Part shown: positions 1 to 7,612 of the stretch, piece by piece
Layout: each line of letters opens with the position of its first letter
How positions within the stretch are numbered: position 1 is the first letter of the stretch
Assembly (NCBI GenBank): GCA_020354155.1
Contig: CP070644.1
Span: forward strand, 2,229,389 to 2,241,773
DNA length: 12,385 nt
Reading direction: 5' to 3'
Origin: Nitrospiraceae bacterium
GTDB taxonomy: Bacteria > Nitrospirota > Thermodesulfovibrionia > UBA6902
Translations under genes and position numbers: made by a program
Notes under the pieces: model-generated
What the model was told of the DNA's origin: nothing
The model's input: only the letters and a program-made list of their open reading frames with translations
The model's database searches: none

Positions 1-117
1 CACACTCTGTTCAATTATACATTGAAAGACAGAGAGTCCCTGTACTACAGACTTCAGGAGAATCGGCCTGACGTACTAACAAACACTATAATCTTAAAAT
101 TCAATAAGGAGGATTAG
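1..117 (+). other. Possible 3' tail of an upstream gene running in from the left edge
   Basis: Frame 1 is open from the first base to a TAG at 115-117, giving about 38 codons with no stop, and ends only 3 nt before the fhs ATG. The last residues would read FKxNKED-like (…ILKFNKED). I do not recognise the peptide. A second frame (from base 3) is also open, to a TGA near 69-71, so an open tail here is not decisive. If the frame-1 reading is right, the fhs ribosome binding site lies inside the end of the upstream gene and fhs is distal in an operon. If not, this is simply the fhs upstream region. More sequence to the left would decide it. Confidence 0.3.
87..113 (+). promoter_or_regulatory. fhs upstream signals: TATAAT box and strong ribosome binding site
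   Basis: A perfect TATAAT stands at 87-92, but I see no matching -35 box at normal spacing; CTGACG at 68-73 is too close. A promoter here is therefore only possible. The AAGGAGGA at 106-113, 7 nt before the ATG at 121, is a near-ideal Shine-Dalgarno and fixes the fhs start. It implies strong translation, as expected for a core carbon-flux enzyme. Confidence 0.5.
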
Positions 118-120
118 AAT

Positions 121-1896
121 ATGCCACTTGATCCAACCAAACATGCAGATTGGGAAATAGCAGAAGATGCTGAAAAGTCGATGGCCACGATCTATGAGAT
201 CGGAGAGCGACTGGGACTGACAAAGAACGAGCTTCTTCCTCAAGGCCATTACATCGGAAAGATTGACTACAGGGCAGTCCTTGAACGCCTGAAGGACAAA
301 CCGAACGGCAAATATATCGATGTTACCGCCATCACTCCGACCCCTCTTGGTGAAGGAAAGTCCACATCATCAATGGGTCTTGTTCAAGGCCTCGGCAAAA
401 TAGGGAAGAACGTAGGCGCAGCCATACGGCAGCCCTCCGGAGGTCCAACGATGAACATAAAGGGCTCTGCCGCAGGCGGCGGACTTGCACAGTGCATCCC
501 TCTTACCCCTTTCTCGCTTGGTTTTACCGGAGATATCAACGCAATCATGAACGCTCATAACCTCGCAATGGTTGCGTTGACTTCAAGGATGCAGCATGAG
601 CGGAACTATAATGACGAGCAGCTTCAGCGCCTCAGTAACATGGAGAGGCTCGATATCGACCCTACCAAGGTAGAGATGGGCTGGATCATGGATTTCTGTG
701 TTCAAGCCCTGAGAAATATCATAATCGGTATTGATGGTGTAAACGGCAACAAGGACGGTTTTATGATGAAATCAAAGTTCGGCATAGCTGTTTCATCAGA
801 GGTCATGGCCATTCTTTCCGTTGCCACAAGCCTTAAAGACATGCGTGACCGTATGGGTAAAATTGTTGTTGCTTACAGCAAAAAGGGAAAAGCAATTACA
901 ACAGCAGACCTCCAGGTTGACGGTGCAATGACTGCATGGATGGTGGATGCACTGAACCCGAGCCTTATGCAGACACTGGAAGGCCAGCCGGTTATCGTTC
1001 ATGCCGGCCCTTTTGCAAATATCGCAATCGGACAGAGTTCAATTATCGCTGATCAGATCGGCCTTAAACTTGCTGACTACCATGTTACTGAGTCCGGCTT
1101 CGGCGCTGATATTGGTTTTGAAAAATTCTGGAATCTCAAGTGCCGCTTCAGCGGACTTACTCCTGACTGTGCAGTTGTTGTTGCTACTATCAGGGCTCTT
1201 AAGTGTCACGGCGGAGCGCCGGTCCCCGTTCCGGGCAAACCGATGCCTGCAGAATATGGCACTGAAAATGTAGACTGGGTAGAGAAAGGCTGTGCAAACC
1301 TTCTTCACCATATAAAGAATGTCAGGAAGGCCGGCATAAGCCCGGTTGTATGCATCAATGCTTTTTATACTGACACAGATGCAGAGATCGCCAAAGTGAG
1401 GGAGCTTGCCGAAGCTGCAGGAGCCAAGGTCGCACTCTCACGGCACTGGGAAAAAGGTGGAGACGGCGCTATCGAATTTGCCGAGGCTGTTGTTGAGGCC
1501 TGTGAAGAAAAAACAGATTTCAAATTCCTCTATGAGCTTGACGAGCCTGTTAAAGATCGTATCGAAAAAGTTGCAAAAGAGGTCTACGGCGCAGACGGCG
1601 TTGAGTACTCACCGGAAGCGAATACCTCACTTGCACGGATACAGAATGACCCTAAACTCTCAAAGCTCGGCCTCTGTATGGTCAAGACGCACCTGTCACT
1701 TTCTGACAACCCTGCTCTCAAGGGTGTGCCTACGGGATGGAAGCTGAAAGTCAGGGAGGTGCTCACCTACGGTGGCGCACAGTTTATTGTCCCAGTAGCA
1801 GGTGCTATCAGCCTGATGCCGGGGACAGGTTCCAATCCGGCCTTCAGGAGAGTCGATGTTGATACGGAGACAGGCAAGGTCCAGGGCGTTTTCTAA
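121..1896 (+). CDS. fhs: Formate--tetrahydrofolate ligase (10-formyl-THF synthetase)
   Basis: This cytoplasmic enzyme joins formate to THF using ATP, giving 10-formyl-THF; in the Wood-Ljungdahl pathway it is the entry of formate into the methyl branch. The 591-residue protein spans the whole family, whose members are usually about 555-590 residues. The ATP P-loop TPTPLGEGKST lies at residues 72-82. It is followed by RQPSGGPTMNIKGSAAGGG (103-121) and FTGDINAI (135-142), matching the family's conserved core. The version is divergent: many acetogen enzymes read REPSLGPxFGxKGGAAGGG there, and the stretch around RMQHERNYND (157-166) resembles the eukaryotic C1-THF synthase form instead. The start is fixed by the AAGGAGGA 7 nt upstream. 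It is followed by its own terminator and separated from the other folate genes by several kilobases, so it is probably transcribed apart from them. Identification is secure; catalytic efficiency of the variant is unknown. Confidence 0.97.
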   Translation: MPLDPTKHADWEIAEDAEKSMATIYEIGERLGLTKNELLPQGHYIGKIDYRAVLERLKDKPNGKYIDVTAITPTPLGEGKSTSSMGLVQGLGKIGKNVGAAIRQPSGGPTMNIKGSAAGGGLAQCIPLTPFSLGFTGDINAIMNAHNLAMVALTSRMQHERNYNDEQLQRLSNMERLDIDPTKVEMGWIMDFCVQALRNIIIGIDGVNGNKDGFMMKSKFGIAVSSEVMAILSVATSLKDMRDRMGKIVVAYSKKGKAITTADLQVDGAMTAWMVDALNPSLMQTLEGQPVIVHAGPFANIAIGQSSIIADQIGLKLADYHVTESGFGADIGFEKFWNLKCRFSGLTPDCAVVVATIRALKCHGGAPVPVPGKPMPAEYGTENVDWVEKGCANLLHHIKNVRKAGISPVVCINAFYTDTDAEIAKVRELAEAAGAKVALSRHWEKGGDGAIEFAEAVVEACEEKTDFKFLYELDEPVKDRIEKVAKEVYGADGVEYSPEANTSLARIQNDPKLSKLGLCMVKTHLSLSDNPALKGVPTGWKLKVREVLTYGGAQFIVPVAGAISLMPGTGSNPAFRRVDVDTETGKVQGVF

Positions 1897-1908
1897 GATA
1901 ACGATCAT

Positions 1909-1950
1909 ATACAGCCCCTGTGTATATATGACAGGGGCTGTATCTTTTTC
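1909..1950 (+). terminator. Intrinsic terminator after fhs
   Basis: A perfect 13-bp stem (1909-1921 with 1931-1943, core CAGCCCCTGT/ACAGGGGCTG) closes a 9-nt loop and is followed by CTTTTTC. It begins 12 nt after the fhs stop, a textbook rho-independent terminator, and separates fhs from the pgsA cluster. Confidence 0.9.
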
Positions 1951-2024
1951 ATGGCAGTTCATTACTGAAGTCACCTGATGTGCTTTGCCTGAGACTTGGC
2001 TCATAATACCGTGGATCAAATCAA

Positions 2025-2579
2025 ATGGTTGCTAACCTCCCAAACTTATTAACATTGACTCGCATCTTTCTTCTGCCCTTTTTTGCGGCTTCTCTCATTT
2101 ATAGCGAGTATCATTATGCCCTCGGCCTCTTTCTTGTTGCCTCCATTACGGATTTGCTCGATGGATATATAGCACGTATTACAGACCAGATGACATATTT
2201 TGGCCGCATCCTTGATCCTGTTGCAGACAAGTTCTTTCTTATTACTTCTTTCATCCTTATGACTGCATATGGCCTTATGCCAAAATGGCTGACAATAATT
2301 GTAATCAGTAAAGATGCGATCGTGATCACAGGAAGCATCATTCTCTATTTCGTAACAAACAGACTTACCGTTGAACCAAGCGCCTGGGGAAAGTGGGCAA
2401 GCGGGTGCCAGTTCATATTAATTGGCCTTGAGTTGCTTGTTCTGAATTTTCAGAATGGCATTGCAATACCCTTCATCCTGCATGCACTGGTTGCACTCCT
2501 CACCGCCATTGCAGGCATTCATTATGTTCATATGGGACTGAAAGTAGCCAACGCTGAGAGCGGGAAAAGCACAGAATGA
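2025..2579 (+). CDS. pgsA: CDP-alcohol phosphatidyltransferase, probably phosphatidylglycerophosphate synthase
   Basis: It probably transfers phosphatidate from CDP-diacylglycerol to glycerol-3-phosphate in the inner membrane, the committed step to phosphatidylglycerol and cardiolipin. The family signature D-x2-DG-x2-AR-x8-G-x3-D-x3-D is complete: D43, D46-G47, A50-R51, G60, D64 and D68. The N-terminus (NLPNLLTLTRIFLLP) is typical of PgsA. Several hydrophobic segments (roughly residues 8-26, 31-42, 69-83, 88-108, 127-141, 147-168) agree with the six-helix fold. At 184 residues it has the usual length. There is no strong Shine-Dalgarno, and a CATAAT at 2002-2007 is at best a weak -10 box. Its stop overlaps the next start by 4 nt (ATGA). 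Family membership is certain. The glycerol-3-phosphate substrate is inferred from similarity; phosphatidylserine or inositol transferases share the signature. Confidence 0.88.
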   Translation: MVANLPNLLTLTRIFLLPFFAASLIYSEYHYALGLFLVASITDLLDGYIARITDQMTYFGRILDPVADKFFLITSFILMTAYGLMPKWLTIIVISKDAIVITGSIILYFVTNRLTVEPSAWGKWASGCQFILIGLELLVLNFQNGIAIPFILHALVALLTAIAGIHYVHMGLKVANAESGKSTE

Positions 2580-3868
2580 CTGCCACGATCTCATCCATAG
2601 ACCTGAATGGCTCTGCAGATAAGCTGGGACTGCAGAAAGGGGACATTATCAAAAGCATAAACGGCAATCCTGTCAATGATGTAATTGACTACATGTTCTA
2701 TTCCCGTGACGGATCCATGGACCTCAAGATTCTCCGTGGCAGCAAATTCCTTTCCTTTAAAATCAAAAAGAATCAATTAAGCGACCCGGGCTTTGAGATC
2801 CGGCCTTTCAGGATAAAGTCCTGCAGAAACAAGTGCATCTTCTGCTTTGTTCATCAATTACCAAAGGGAATGCGCAACAGCCTCTATGTAAAAGATGATG
2901 ATTACCGTATGTCGTTTCTCTATGGAAATTACATTACCCTCACCAACCTCTCAAGAAAAGATAAAGAGAGAATCTTCACCCAGAGATTGAGCCCCCTCTA
3001 TGTATCGGTGCATTCCACTGATGACGGGCTGAGGAGAAAGATGCTCGGTAACCCCAGGGCGCCCGACATCCTGAAGGAGATCTCAGAACTGACAGGCCGG
3101 AAAATCAGACTTCATGTGCAGATAGTTGTTGTCCCCGGCATGAATGACGGGAAGGAACTTGAAAAGACAATAAAAGATCTTGAAAAATTCTACCCCTATG
3201 TTTCATCGATTGCAGTAGTACCTGTTGGCCTTACAAAACAGCGGAGAAGCAAAATCAGGCCCATAGAGAAAAAAGATGCGCAGCAGATAATCGACTCGCT
3301 CAAAAAAATCCGGGGCAGGCTGAAGAGACGTCATGGCGAACACCTCGTCCATATTGCTGATGAATTTTATATAAAAGGAGAGTTGCCCTTTCCACCCTAC
3401 AAAGATTACGGCGACTTCCCCCAGCTTGAGAATGGTGTCGGACTTGTACCGTCTTTTCTTCACGCATCAAAAAAACTGAGGCTTCCGAAGAAGGTTGAAC
3501 CAAAAAAAATAGCTCTCTTTACCGGGGTTTCATTTATGCCCATTCTGAAAGATTTTGTCTCCCGGCTCAAATCAATTGAAGGCCTGTCCCTTGACATCTT
3601 TAAAGTAGAAAATTCTTTCTTCGGGCCCTCGGTATCCGTAACAGGACTGCTCACCGGAAAGGATGTCCTCAAATCTGTGCTGGGCAAAACAAAAGCAGAT
3701 TGCCTGCTCGTGCCTGATGTTGTTTTAAAAAGCGGCGAGGACGTCTTCCTCGATAATGTAACGCTGAAAGACCTTGAAGAAAATCTCGGAATGCAGGTCA
3801 AGGCAATAGAGCCCACGCCTGATGCCCTTCTAAAGGAGATAAAAGATGGATGTGAACGGAAGGACTAA
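2576..3868 (+). CDS. PDZ-like / radical SAM / DUF512 protein of unknown function
   Basis: The 430-residue protein has three parts. Residues 1-65 resemble a PDZ-like domain (SSIDLNGSADKLGLQKGDII). A radical-SAM-like iron-sulfur centre follows, with C83-x3-C87-x2-C90, in the block CIFCFVHQLPKGMRNSLY and then KDDDYRMSFLYGNYITLTNL. The C-terminal half (about 220-425) is DUF512, with EFYIKGELPFPPYKDYGDFPQ-like residues near 263-283 and VTGLLTGKD at 355-363. This architecture is a widespread conserved bacterial family, and length and order are complete. Its reaction is not established, so I assign none; a role in an essential housekeeping modification is a guess. It is translationally coupled at both ends, overlapping pgsA by 4 nt and aroE by 23 nt, so the three genes are almost certainly one transcript. 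Confidence 0.93.
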   Translation: MTATISSIDLNGSADKLGLQKGDIIKSINGNPVNDVIDYMFYSRDGSMDLKILRGSKFLSFKIKKNQLSDPGFEIRPFRIKSCRNKCIFCFVHQLPKGMRNSLYVKDDDYRMSFLYGNYITLTNLSRKDKERIFTQRLSPLYVSVHSTDDGLRRKMLGNPRAPDILKEISELTGRKIRLHVQIVVVPGMNDGKELEKTIKDLEKFYPYVSSIAVVPVGLTKQRRSKIRPIEKKDAQQIIDSLKKIRGRLKRRHGEHLVHIADEFYIKGELPFPPYKDYGDFPQLENGVGLVPSFLHASKKLRLPKKVEPKKIALFTGVSFMPILKDFVSRLKSIEGLSLDIFKVENSFFGPSVSVTGLLTGKDVLKSVLGKTKADCLLVPDVVLKSGEDVFLDNVTLKDLEENLGMQVKAIEPTPDALLKEIKDGCERKD

Positions 3869-4670
3869 AATCATCGGGATCTTCGGGTATCCCATTGAAC
3901 ACACACTTTCTCCCTTAATGCATAACGCTGCTTTTCATTCATTAAACATGAACCACTGTTATGTTGCCTTTAAAGTGCATCCTGATAACCTGTCTGATGC
4001 AGTGAAGGCAGTAAAAAGCCTCAATCTCCTCGGCGTTAATATCACAGTTCCCCATAAAGAAGCCGTTATCCCCCTTCTGGATGAAGTCAATGAAGAGGCC
4101 CGCTTCATCGGTGCTGTAAATACAGTGGTAAACAATGAAGGAAAATTAACTGGCTACAACACTGACGGCAGAGGATTCATGGGTTCCCTTTCAGAGGCGG
4201 GTATATCTGTAGAGAACAGGAACGTCGTTATTATCGGCACCGGGGGAGCTGCACGGGCAATCAGTTACTATTTAAGTGAAAAGGCCTCCCTGCTTTCTTT
4301 ATTTGATATTGACAGGAAAAAGTCAGAAAGACTTGTTACCGATCTCAGGAAGATCCGCGGCAACGTTGAACTCCTGGAGAGTGCCGATGCGATAGGAAAC
4401 GCAGATGTTCTTATAAATGCAACCCCCCTTGGGCTCCATGCAGAGGACCCCCTCCCTGTTCAACAGGAACTTATTTCCCCGGGTATGACAGTGTGTGATC
4501 TTGTGTATAAAACAACAGGCCTGCTCAATGCCGCGAAAAAAAACGGAGCAGCAACGCTTGACGGTTCAGGCATGCTTCTCTGGCAGGGAGTGCTTGCCTT
4601 TGAATTGTGGACAGGAATGAAACCGCCTGTTGATATCATGCGCAACGTGCTTCTGTCAAATATAAAGTAG
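3846..4670 (+). CDS. aroE: Shikimate dehydrogenase
   Basis: It reduces 3-dehydroshikimate to shikimate with NADPH in the cytoplasmic shikimate (aromatic amino acid and chorismate) pathway. The substrate site is visible as GYPIEHTLSPLMHN (14-27), NITVPHKE (65-72, catalytic K71), AVNTV (90-94) and NTDG with catalytic D107. The Rossmann loop GTGGAARA is at 131-138, and the C-terminal GMLLWQG is at 242-248. One small departure: the usual S-x-S of the shikimate pocket (SLSP) reads TLSP, with Thr20 for the first Ser, a conservative change. The 274-residue length is normal. The start is supported by AAAGGAG at 3832-3838, although it lies 23 nt inside the preceding gene. It ends the pgsA-DUF512-aroE unit and converges on the minus-strand cyclase gene. 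Confidence 0.96.
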   Translation: MDVNGRTKIIGIFGYPIEHTLSPLMHNAAFHSLNMNHCYVAFKVHPDNLSDAVKAVKSLNLLGVNITVPHKEAVIPLLDEVNEEARFIGAVNTVVNNEGKLTGYNTDGRGFMGSLSEAGISVENRNVVIIGTGGAARAISYYLSEKASLLSLFDIDRKKSERLVTDLRKIRGNVELLESADAIGNADVLINATPLGLHAEDPLPVQQELISPGMTVCDLVYKTTGLLNAAKKNGAATLDGSGMLLWQGVLAFELWTGMKPPVDIMRNVLLSNIK

Positions 4671-4714
4671 TTCCAACATGACAGGAGAGAATTAAAATGT
4701 AACTATCAGAATTC

Positions 4715-4765
4715 AAAATTAAGGTAAAATAATTCAATAATTTTATTCCTTAATTTTTATTTTTG
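4715..4765. terminator. AT-rich hairpin between convergent genes, probable two-way terminator
   Basis: AAAATTAAGG (4715-4724) pairs with CCTTAATTTT (4748-4757). An inner 6-bp AT stem (4725-4730 with 4740-4745) continues it across a 2-nt bulge. The plus strand then carries T-rich sequence (4754-4765, further T runs to about 4772), which would end aroE transcription. A-rich sequence on the left could serve the minus-strand gene, though its stop is about 100 nt away. The stem is weak because it is almost all A-T. The rest of 4671-4861 shows no gene. Confidence 0.6.
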
Positions 4766-4861
4766 ATTTTTTATCTTTGACGTTGAATAGTCTTTTCTTA
4801 TATGTGTTGCCTCAGCCTCCCAGAATAATAGATGGCCAGGATCACCTGTACATATCTCTTC

Positions 4862-6544
4862 TTATGAGAATATGTGGGGTCCACCGCTTTCATTAGCTGC
4901 ATAGACACAATTCTTTGCGCCTGTCTTTGCGCTGTACAACGCGTCGTCTGCAGCCTTGATGACAGCTTCCCATCCAGGATCCCGTGACGTTCCTGAGATA
5001 AATGTTGCAACACCGCTGCTGAGGGTTACGACTTCGGGATTATTCTTTCTATGTTCAATAGCCAGGTCGACCGTTGATTTTCTTAGATTTTCTGCTACTT
5101 TCAGGGCATCGACGATAGTCTGCTCAGGCAATAAAACAATAATCTCCTCACCGCCCCACCGGAATACTTCATCGCTTGCCCTGAGGGTCTCTTTGAACAG
5201 ATTTGCGATGGAAATAAGTACATAATCTCCCTTCTGATGTCCATAGGTATCATTATAAAATTTAAAATTATCTATATCACAGATGATAATGCTGTAACAC
5301 CTGTTATACCGCAGGGCAACCTGATGCACTGCTTCTATCCGCTCACTAAAGTACCGTCTGTTGCCTATCTGCATGAGATGATCAATATTGGCCAGTTCAT
5401 TTAACCGTTCATTTAACTGCTGAGAATCCCTGTGTTTTCCCTCCAGGAGGGTCATCATGTTGTTAAAACTTTCCCCTATCATCTTAATTCTGCTCTCACA
5501 GGCGTGCTGAAAAACATCACATTTGCTGCAATCCCCATACTTCTTTGCAAAAACACCCTGCACCTCAGCGCCGCAGAATGTTCCTGCAATCTGCCAGCAC
5601 CTGAGATTTTTTGACTGATAACTGGGACAATCGGTTTTCTTACATGCCTTATGTTCCCAGCACCTCAAAAGATTATTATTACTGCAACGGATATGAAAAC
5701 TTTCATGGGTAATAACTTCATTGATACTTTCAGCAATCAGGATCTGTGACTCTTCAAGTTCAAAATTATAGCGTTCAATTTCCCTGTTCTGACTTTTCAA
5801 CATCATATCAGCCCTCCTGATTAACAGGAGGAGCATCAGGAAAAAAGCGCTCATTGTCATGATAACAATAATTGCTACATTGGCAGACTCCCGCCTGATC
5901 AGTGTGTAAAGGGGAGTCATATTATAGTAGATCTCGAAGACACCTATAATGTTCTCCTCTGATGCATGCTTTAGAGTATTATCGTTATAGGTCATACGAT
6001 TTTTAATAGGAATGTAGACCTCAAGAATATCAATCGTGTAGCGCTTACCCTTTTCCGTAAAGTCTTCTTCAAAGGGCTGCATTTTTCTCGTCATATTAGT
6101 TGAGATATGATTATGAAGGGCCTGTCCGAAGTGTACTGAATTGTTAATTACTCCAATATTATCTATGTCAGTAGAGTATAGGGTAAGACCTCTTCGGTCA
6201 AATATTTTTACTTTAAAAACGTTTCTGTATTGACTCAGCATGCCTTTGATTTCATTATCCAACTTCTCAAAGGTTGTGTTCGTCCTGTCAATATTAAAAT
6301 ACCTGCCGTCCCTGGCAACAGTGAAAGTAAAATCCCGGAGAATGTCGTGGTTTAAATGGTGCGCTATTGTTTTGACCATGCTTACAGCCTGATTTTCCAT
6401 GAGATTCCTTTGGCGGTAAACAAAGAGGGTTGAAAGCAGTGTAGTGAGGACCAGCACAGTAACTATGCTGAAGAACAGAAAATACCTGCGCAGATTAAAA
6501 TTTTTACGTATGTGTTCCTTATTCGATGTATTTTCCCAGAACAT
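4862..6544 (-). CDS. Membrane sensor diguanylate cyclase with two-CW cysteine-rich module
   Basis: It likely makes cyclic di-GMP from two GTP in response to an extracytoplasmic or redox signal. Of its 560 residues, a first membrane helix lies at about 21-43, a periplasmic sensor of about 175 residues follows (no clear family seen), and a second helix lies at about 222-242. Next is a short coiled linker, then a cysteine-rich module (287-349) with paired CW dipeptides at C295-W296 and C316-W317 and further Cys at 287, 301, 306, 324, 339, 342 and 349. This resembles the 'two-CW' domain. The GGDEF domain occupies about 385-548, with DIDNFK at 423-428 (metal-site Asp) and active-site GGEEI at 464-468 in place of GGEEF, a tolerated variant. 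RASD at 455-458, five residues upstream, is an intact inhibitory I-site. No good Shine-Dalgarno precedes the ATG. It is transcribed divergently from cooC and converges on aroE. The ligand, and whether the Cys module holds metal, are unknown. Confidence 0.92.
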   Translation of the reverse strand: MFWENTSNKEHIRKNFNLRRYFLFFSIVTVLVLTTLLSTLFVYRQRNLMENQAVSMVKTIAHHLNHDILRDFTFTVARDGRYFNIDRTNTTFEKLDNEIKGMLSQYRNVFKVKIFDRRGLTLYSTDIDNIGVINNSVHFGQALHNHISTNMTRKMQPFEEDFTEKGKRYTIDILEVYIPIKNRMTYNDNTLKHASEENIIGVFEIYYNMTPLYTLIRRESANVAIIVIMTMSAFFLMLLLLIRRADMMLKSQNREIERYNFELEESQILIAESINEVITHESFHIRCSNNNLLRCWEHKACKKTDCPSYQSKNLRCWQIAGTFCGAEVQGVFAKKYGDCSKCDVFQHACESRIKMIGESFNNMMTLLEGKHRDSQQLNERLNELANIDHLMQIGNRRYFSERIEAVHQVALRYNRCYSIIICDIDNFKFYNDTYGHQKGDYVLISIANLFKETLRASDEVFRWGGEEIIVLLPEQTIVDALKVAENLRKSTVDLAIEHRKNNPEVVTLSSGVATFISGTSRDPGWEAVIKAADDALYSAKTGAKNCVYAANESGGPHIFS

Positions 6545-6731
6545 ATGATGTATGTATCGAATTTATTACTCATAATCTTTAGCCGACAACTCTTTTTAAC
6601 ACCTTGTTTTTTATGCTTTTTTAATAATCTCTTCTATTTTATTTCTAAATGGTTCAAAAAGGAGTGATTTTTTCTGTCTCCGCCAGACCTCTCACTATTC
6701 TCTCCTCTTTTCTGTTCACTTTTGATCGATT

Positions 6732-6761
6732 TTGACAAGAATTCCTATGAGATGGTACTAT
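6732..6761 (+). promoter_or_regulatory. Sigma70-type promoter for cooC
   Basis: A perfect TTGACA (6732-6737) and a TACTAT (6756-6761) are separated by 18 nt. This is a good housekeeping-type promoter reading toward cooC, with transcription expected to start near 6768 and a leader of about 70 nt. No other promoter of this quality is seen between the two divergent genes. Confidence 0.6.
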
Positions 6762-6769
6762 TCAAACCA

Positions 6770-6807
6770 CTTTCATGAACAGTCTTTCATGCAGTACAGG
6801 CAGTACA
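6770..6807 (+). repeat. Short direct and inverted repeats at the expected cooC transcript start
   Basis: CTTTCATG occurs at 6770-6777 and again at 6784-6791, 14 nt apart. GCAGTACA then occurs at 6791-6798 and 6800-6807, 9 nt apart. CATGAA (6774-6779) and TTCATG (6786-6791) form an inverted repeat with a 6-nt centre, and TTCATGAA (6772-6779) is itself palindromic. Lying immediately downstream of the -10 box, this is well placed for an operator, but no regulator is known. Chance in a short stretch remains possible. Confidence 0.45.
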
Positions 6808-6838
6808 TAACCTTTACCCTATACCGATTGGTTAAGAA

Positions 6839-7612
6839 ATGAAAATAGCAATAACCGGCAAAGGAGGCGTAGGCAAAACAACGCTGTCAGCCCTTCTCAG
6901 TCATATCTATTCCATGGAGGGGAAAAGGGTCATTGCCGTCGATGCTGATCCGGACGCGAATCTCGCTGCTGCCGTAGGTATAGCAAAAGATGAAATCTCC
7001 AAAGTCAGACCTATCGCTGAAATGTCTGATCTCGTAGAAGAGCGGACCGGCGCGAAACCGGGAACAAGCGGCGGGATTTTCAAAATCAATCCGAAAGTTG
7101 ATGACATTCCCGAAGGTTTCGGCTATGTCATGAACAACATCATTCTCCTTGTTATGGGTAAATCAAAATTTGCCTCCTCGGGCTGTTATTGCCCGGAACA
7201 CGCCTTATTGAGAAGATTATTAAAGCACCTCATCGTTGACAGGGATGAAATTGTCATCGTAGACATGGAAGCCGGCATTGAACATCTGACCCGGGGTACA
7301 GCCGAAGGAGTTGATGCCTTTATTGTTGTCGTTGAACCTGGCCAGCGAAGTCTGCAGACCGCCCTTGCTGTAAAGAGACTTGCTGAAGAGCTGGGTGTGA
7401 AGAGGGTTTTTGTCGTTGCAAACAAGGTCAGAAAAGAGAAGGATGTAGAGTTTATCAGGGAAAACCTCGGAGACATGGAATTTCTCGGAACAATGAGTCA
7501 TAACGAGAGTATTGTCGAGACTGACATGAGCGGACTGCCTTCGTACAAGGCATCTCAGCAGGCATTGAATGAGGCCCGGACAATCAAAGAGGCTCTTGAG
7601 AAAAAAGTTTGA
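6839..7612 (+). CDS. cooC: CooC-type ATPase for CO dehydrogenase nickel insertion
   Basis: CooC proteins are cytoplasmic P-loop ATPases that help load nickel into the C-cluster of carbon monoxide dehydrogenase. The 257-residue protein begins with the deviant Walker A loop GKGGVGKTT (7-15, signature Lys8). VDADPDANL (34-42) and VDMEAGIEHL (141-150) follow, as in the MinD/ArsA/CooC class. The CooC metal-binding pair C-x-C is present as C116-Y-C118 in SGCYCPEH. This separates it from nitrogenase iron protein and MinD relatives, and length is normal. No clear Shine-Dalgarno precedes the ATG, but the conserved N-terminal strand begins at residue 1, so the start is secure. It overlaps the folate cyclo-ligase by 4 nt. 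Its presence among methyl-branch genes argues that the cell runs CO dehydrogenase/acetyl-CoA synthase, whose subunits must lie outside the window. Confidence 0.9.
   Translation: MKIAITGKGGVGKTTLSALLSHIYSMEGKRVIAVDADPDANLAAAVGIAKDEISKVRPIAEMSDLVEERTGAKPGTSGGIFKINPKVDDIPEGFGYVMNNIILLVMGKSKFASSGCYCPEHALLRRLLKHLIVDRDEIVIVDMEAGIEHLTRGTAEGVDAFIVVVEPGQRSLQTALAVKRLAEELGVKRVFVVANKVRKEKDVEFIRENLGDMEFLGTMSHNESIVETDMSGLPSYKASQQALNEARTIKEALEKKV

Larger units (their letters stand above)
6545..6838. other. Divergent intergenic region between the cyclase gene and cooC
   Basis: These 294 nt hold no credible gene. The left half is AT-rich, with T runs around 6594-6625 and 6667-6675. Minus-strand promoter candidates for the cyclase gene are weak: TTGTCG (complement of 6584-6589) and TAAATT (complement of 6560-6565), 18 nt apart, would leave a leader of only about ten bases. 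The right half carries the promoter and repeat cluster for cooC listed separately. Confidence 0.6.

Noticed and set aside
1696..2019. Minus-strand 107-codon open frame across the fhs end and terminator
   Set aside because: It crosses a strong intrinsic terminator and the conserved 3' end of fhs, with no domain or start signals.
3846..3868. Frameshift joining the DUF512 gene and aroE
   Set aside because: Both proteins are full length with normal ends, and aroE has its own AAAGGAG; the 23-nt overlap is ordinary coupling.
4862..6544. Inactive (degenerate) GGDEF because the motif reads GGEEI
   Set aside because: Only the last position differs; the Gly-Gly-Glu-Glu core, the metal-site Asp and the I-site are intact, so activity is more likely than not.
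6791..6807. CRISPR-like or longer tandem array near cooC
   Set aside because: Only two 8-nt copies at a 9-nt period and two of another 8-mer; too short and too few for CRISPR or an iteron array.
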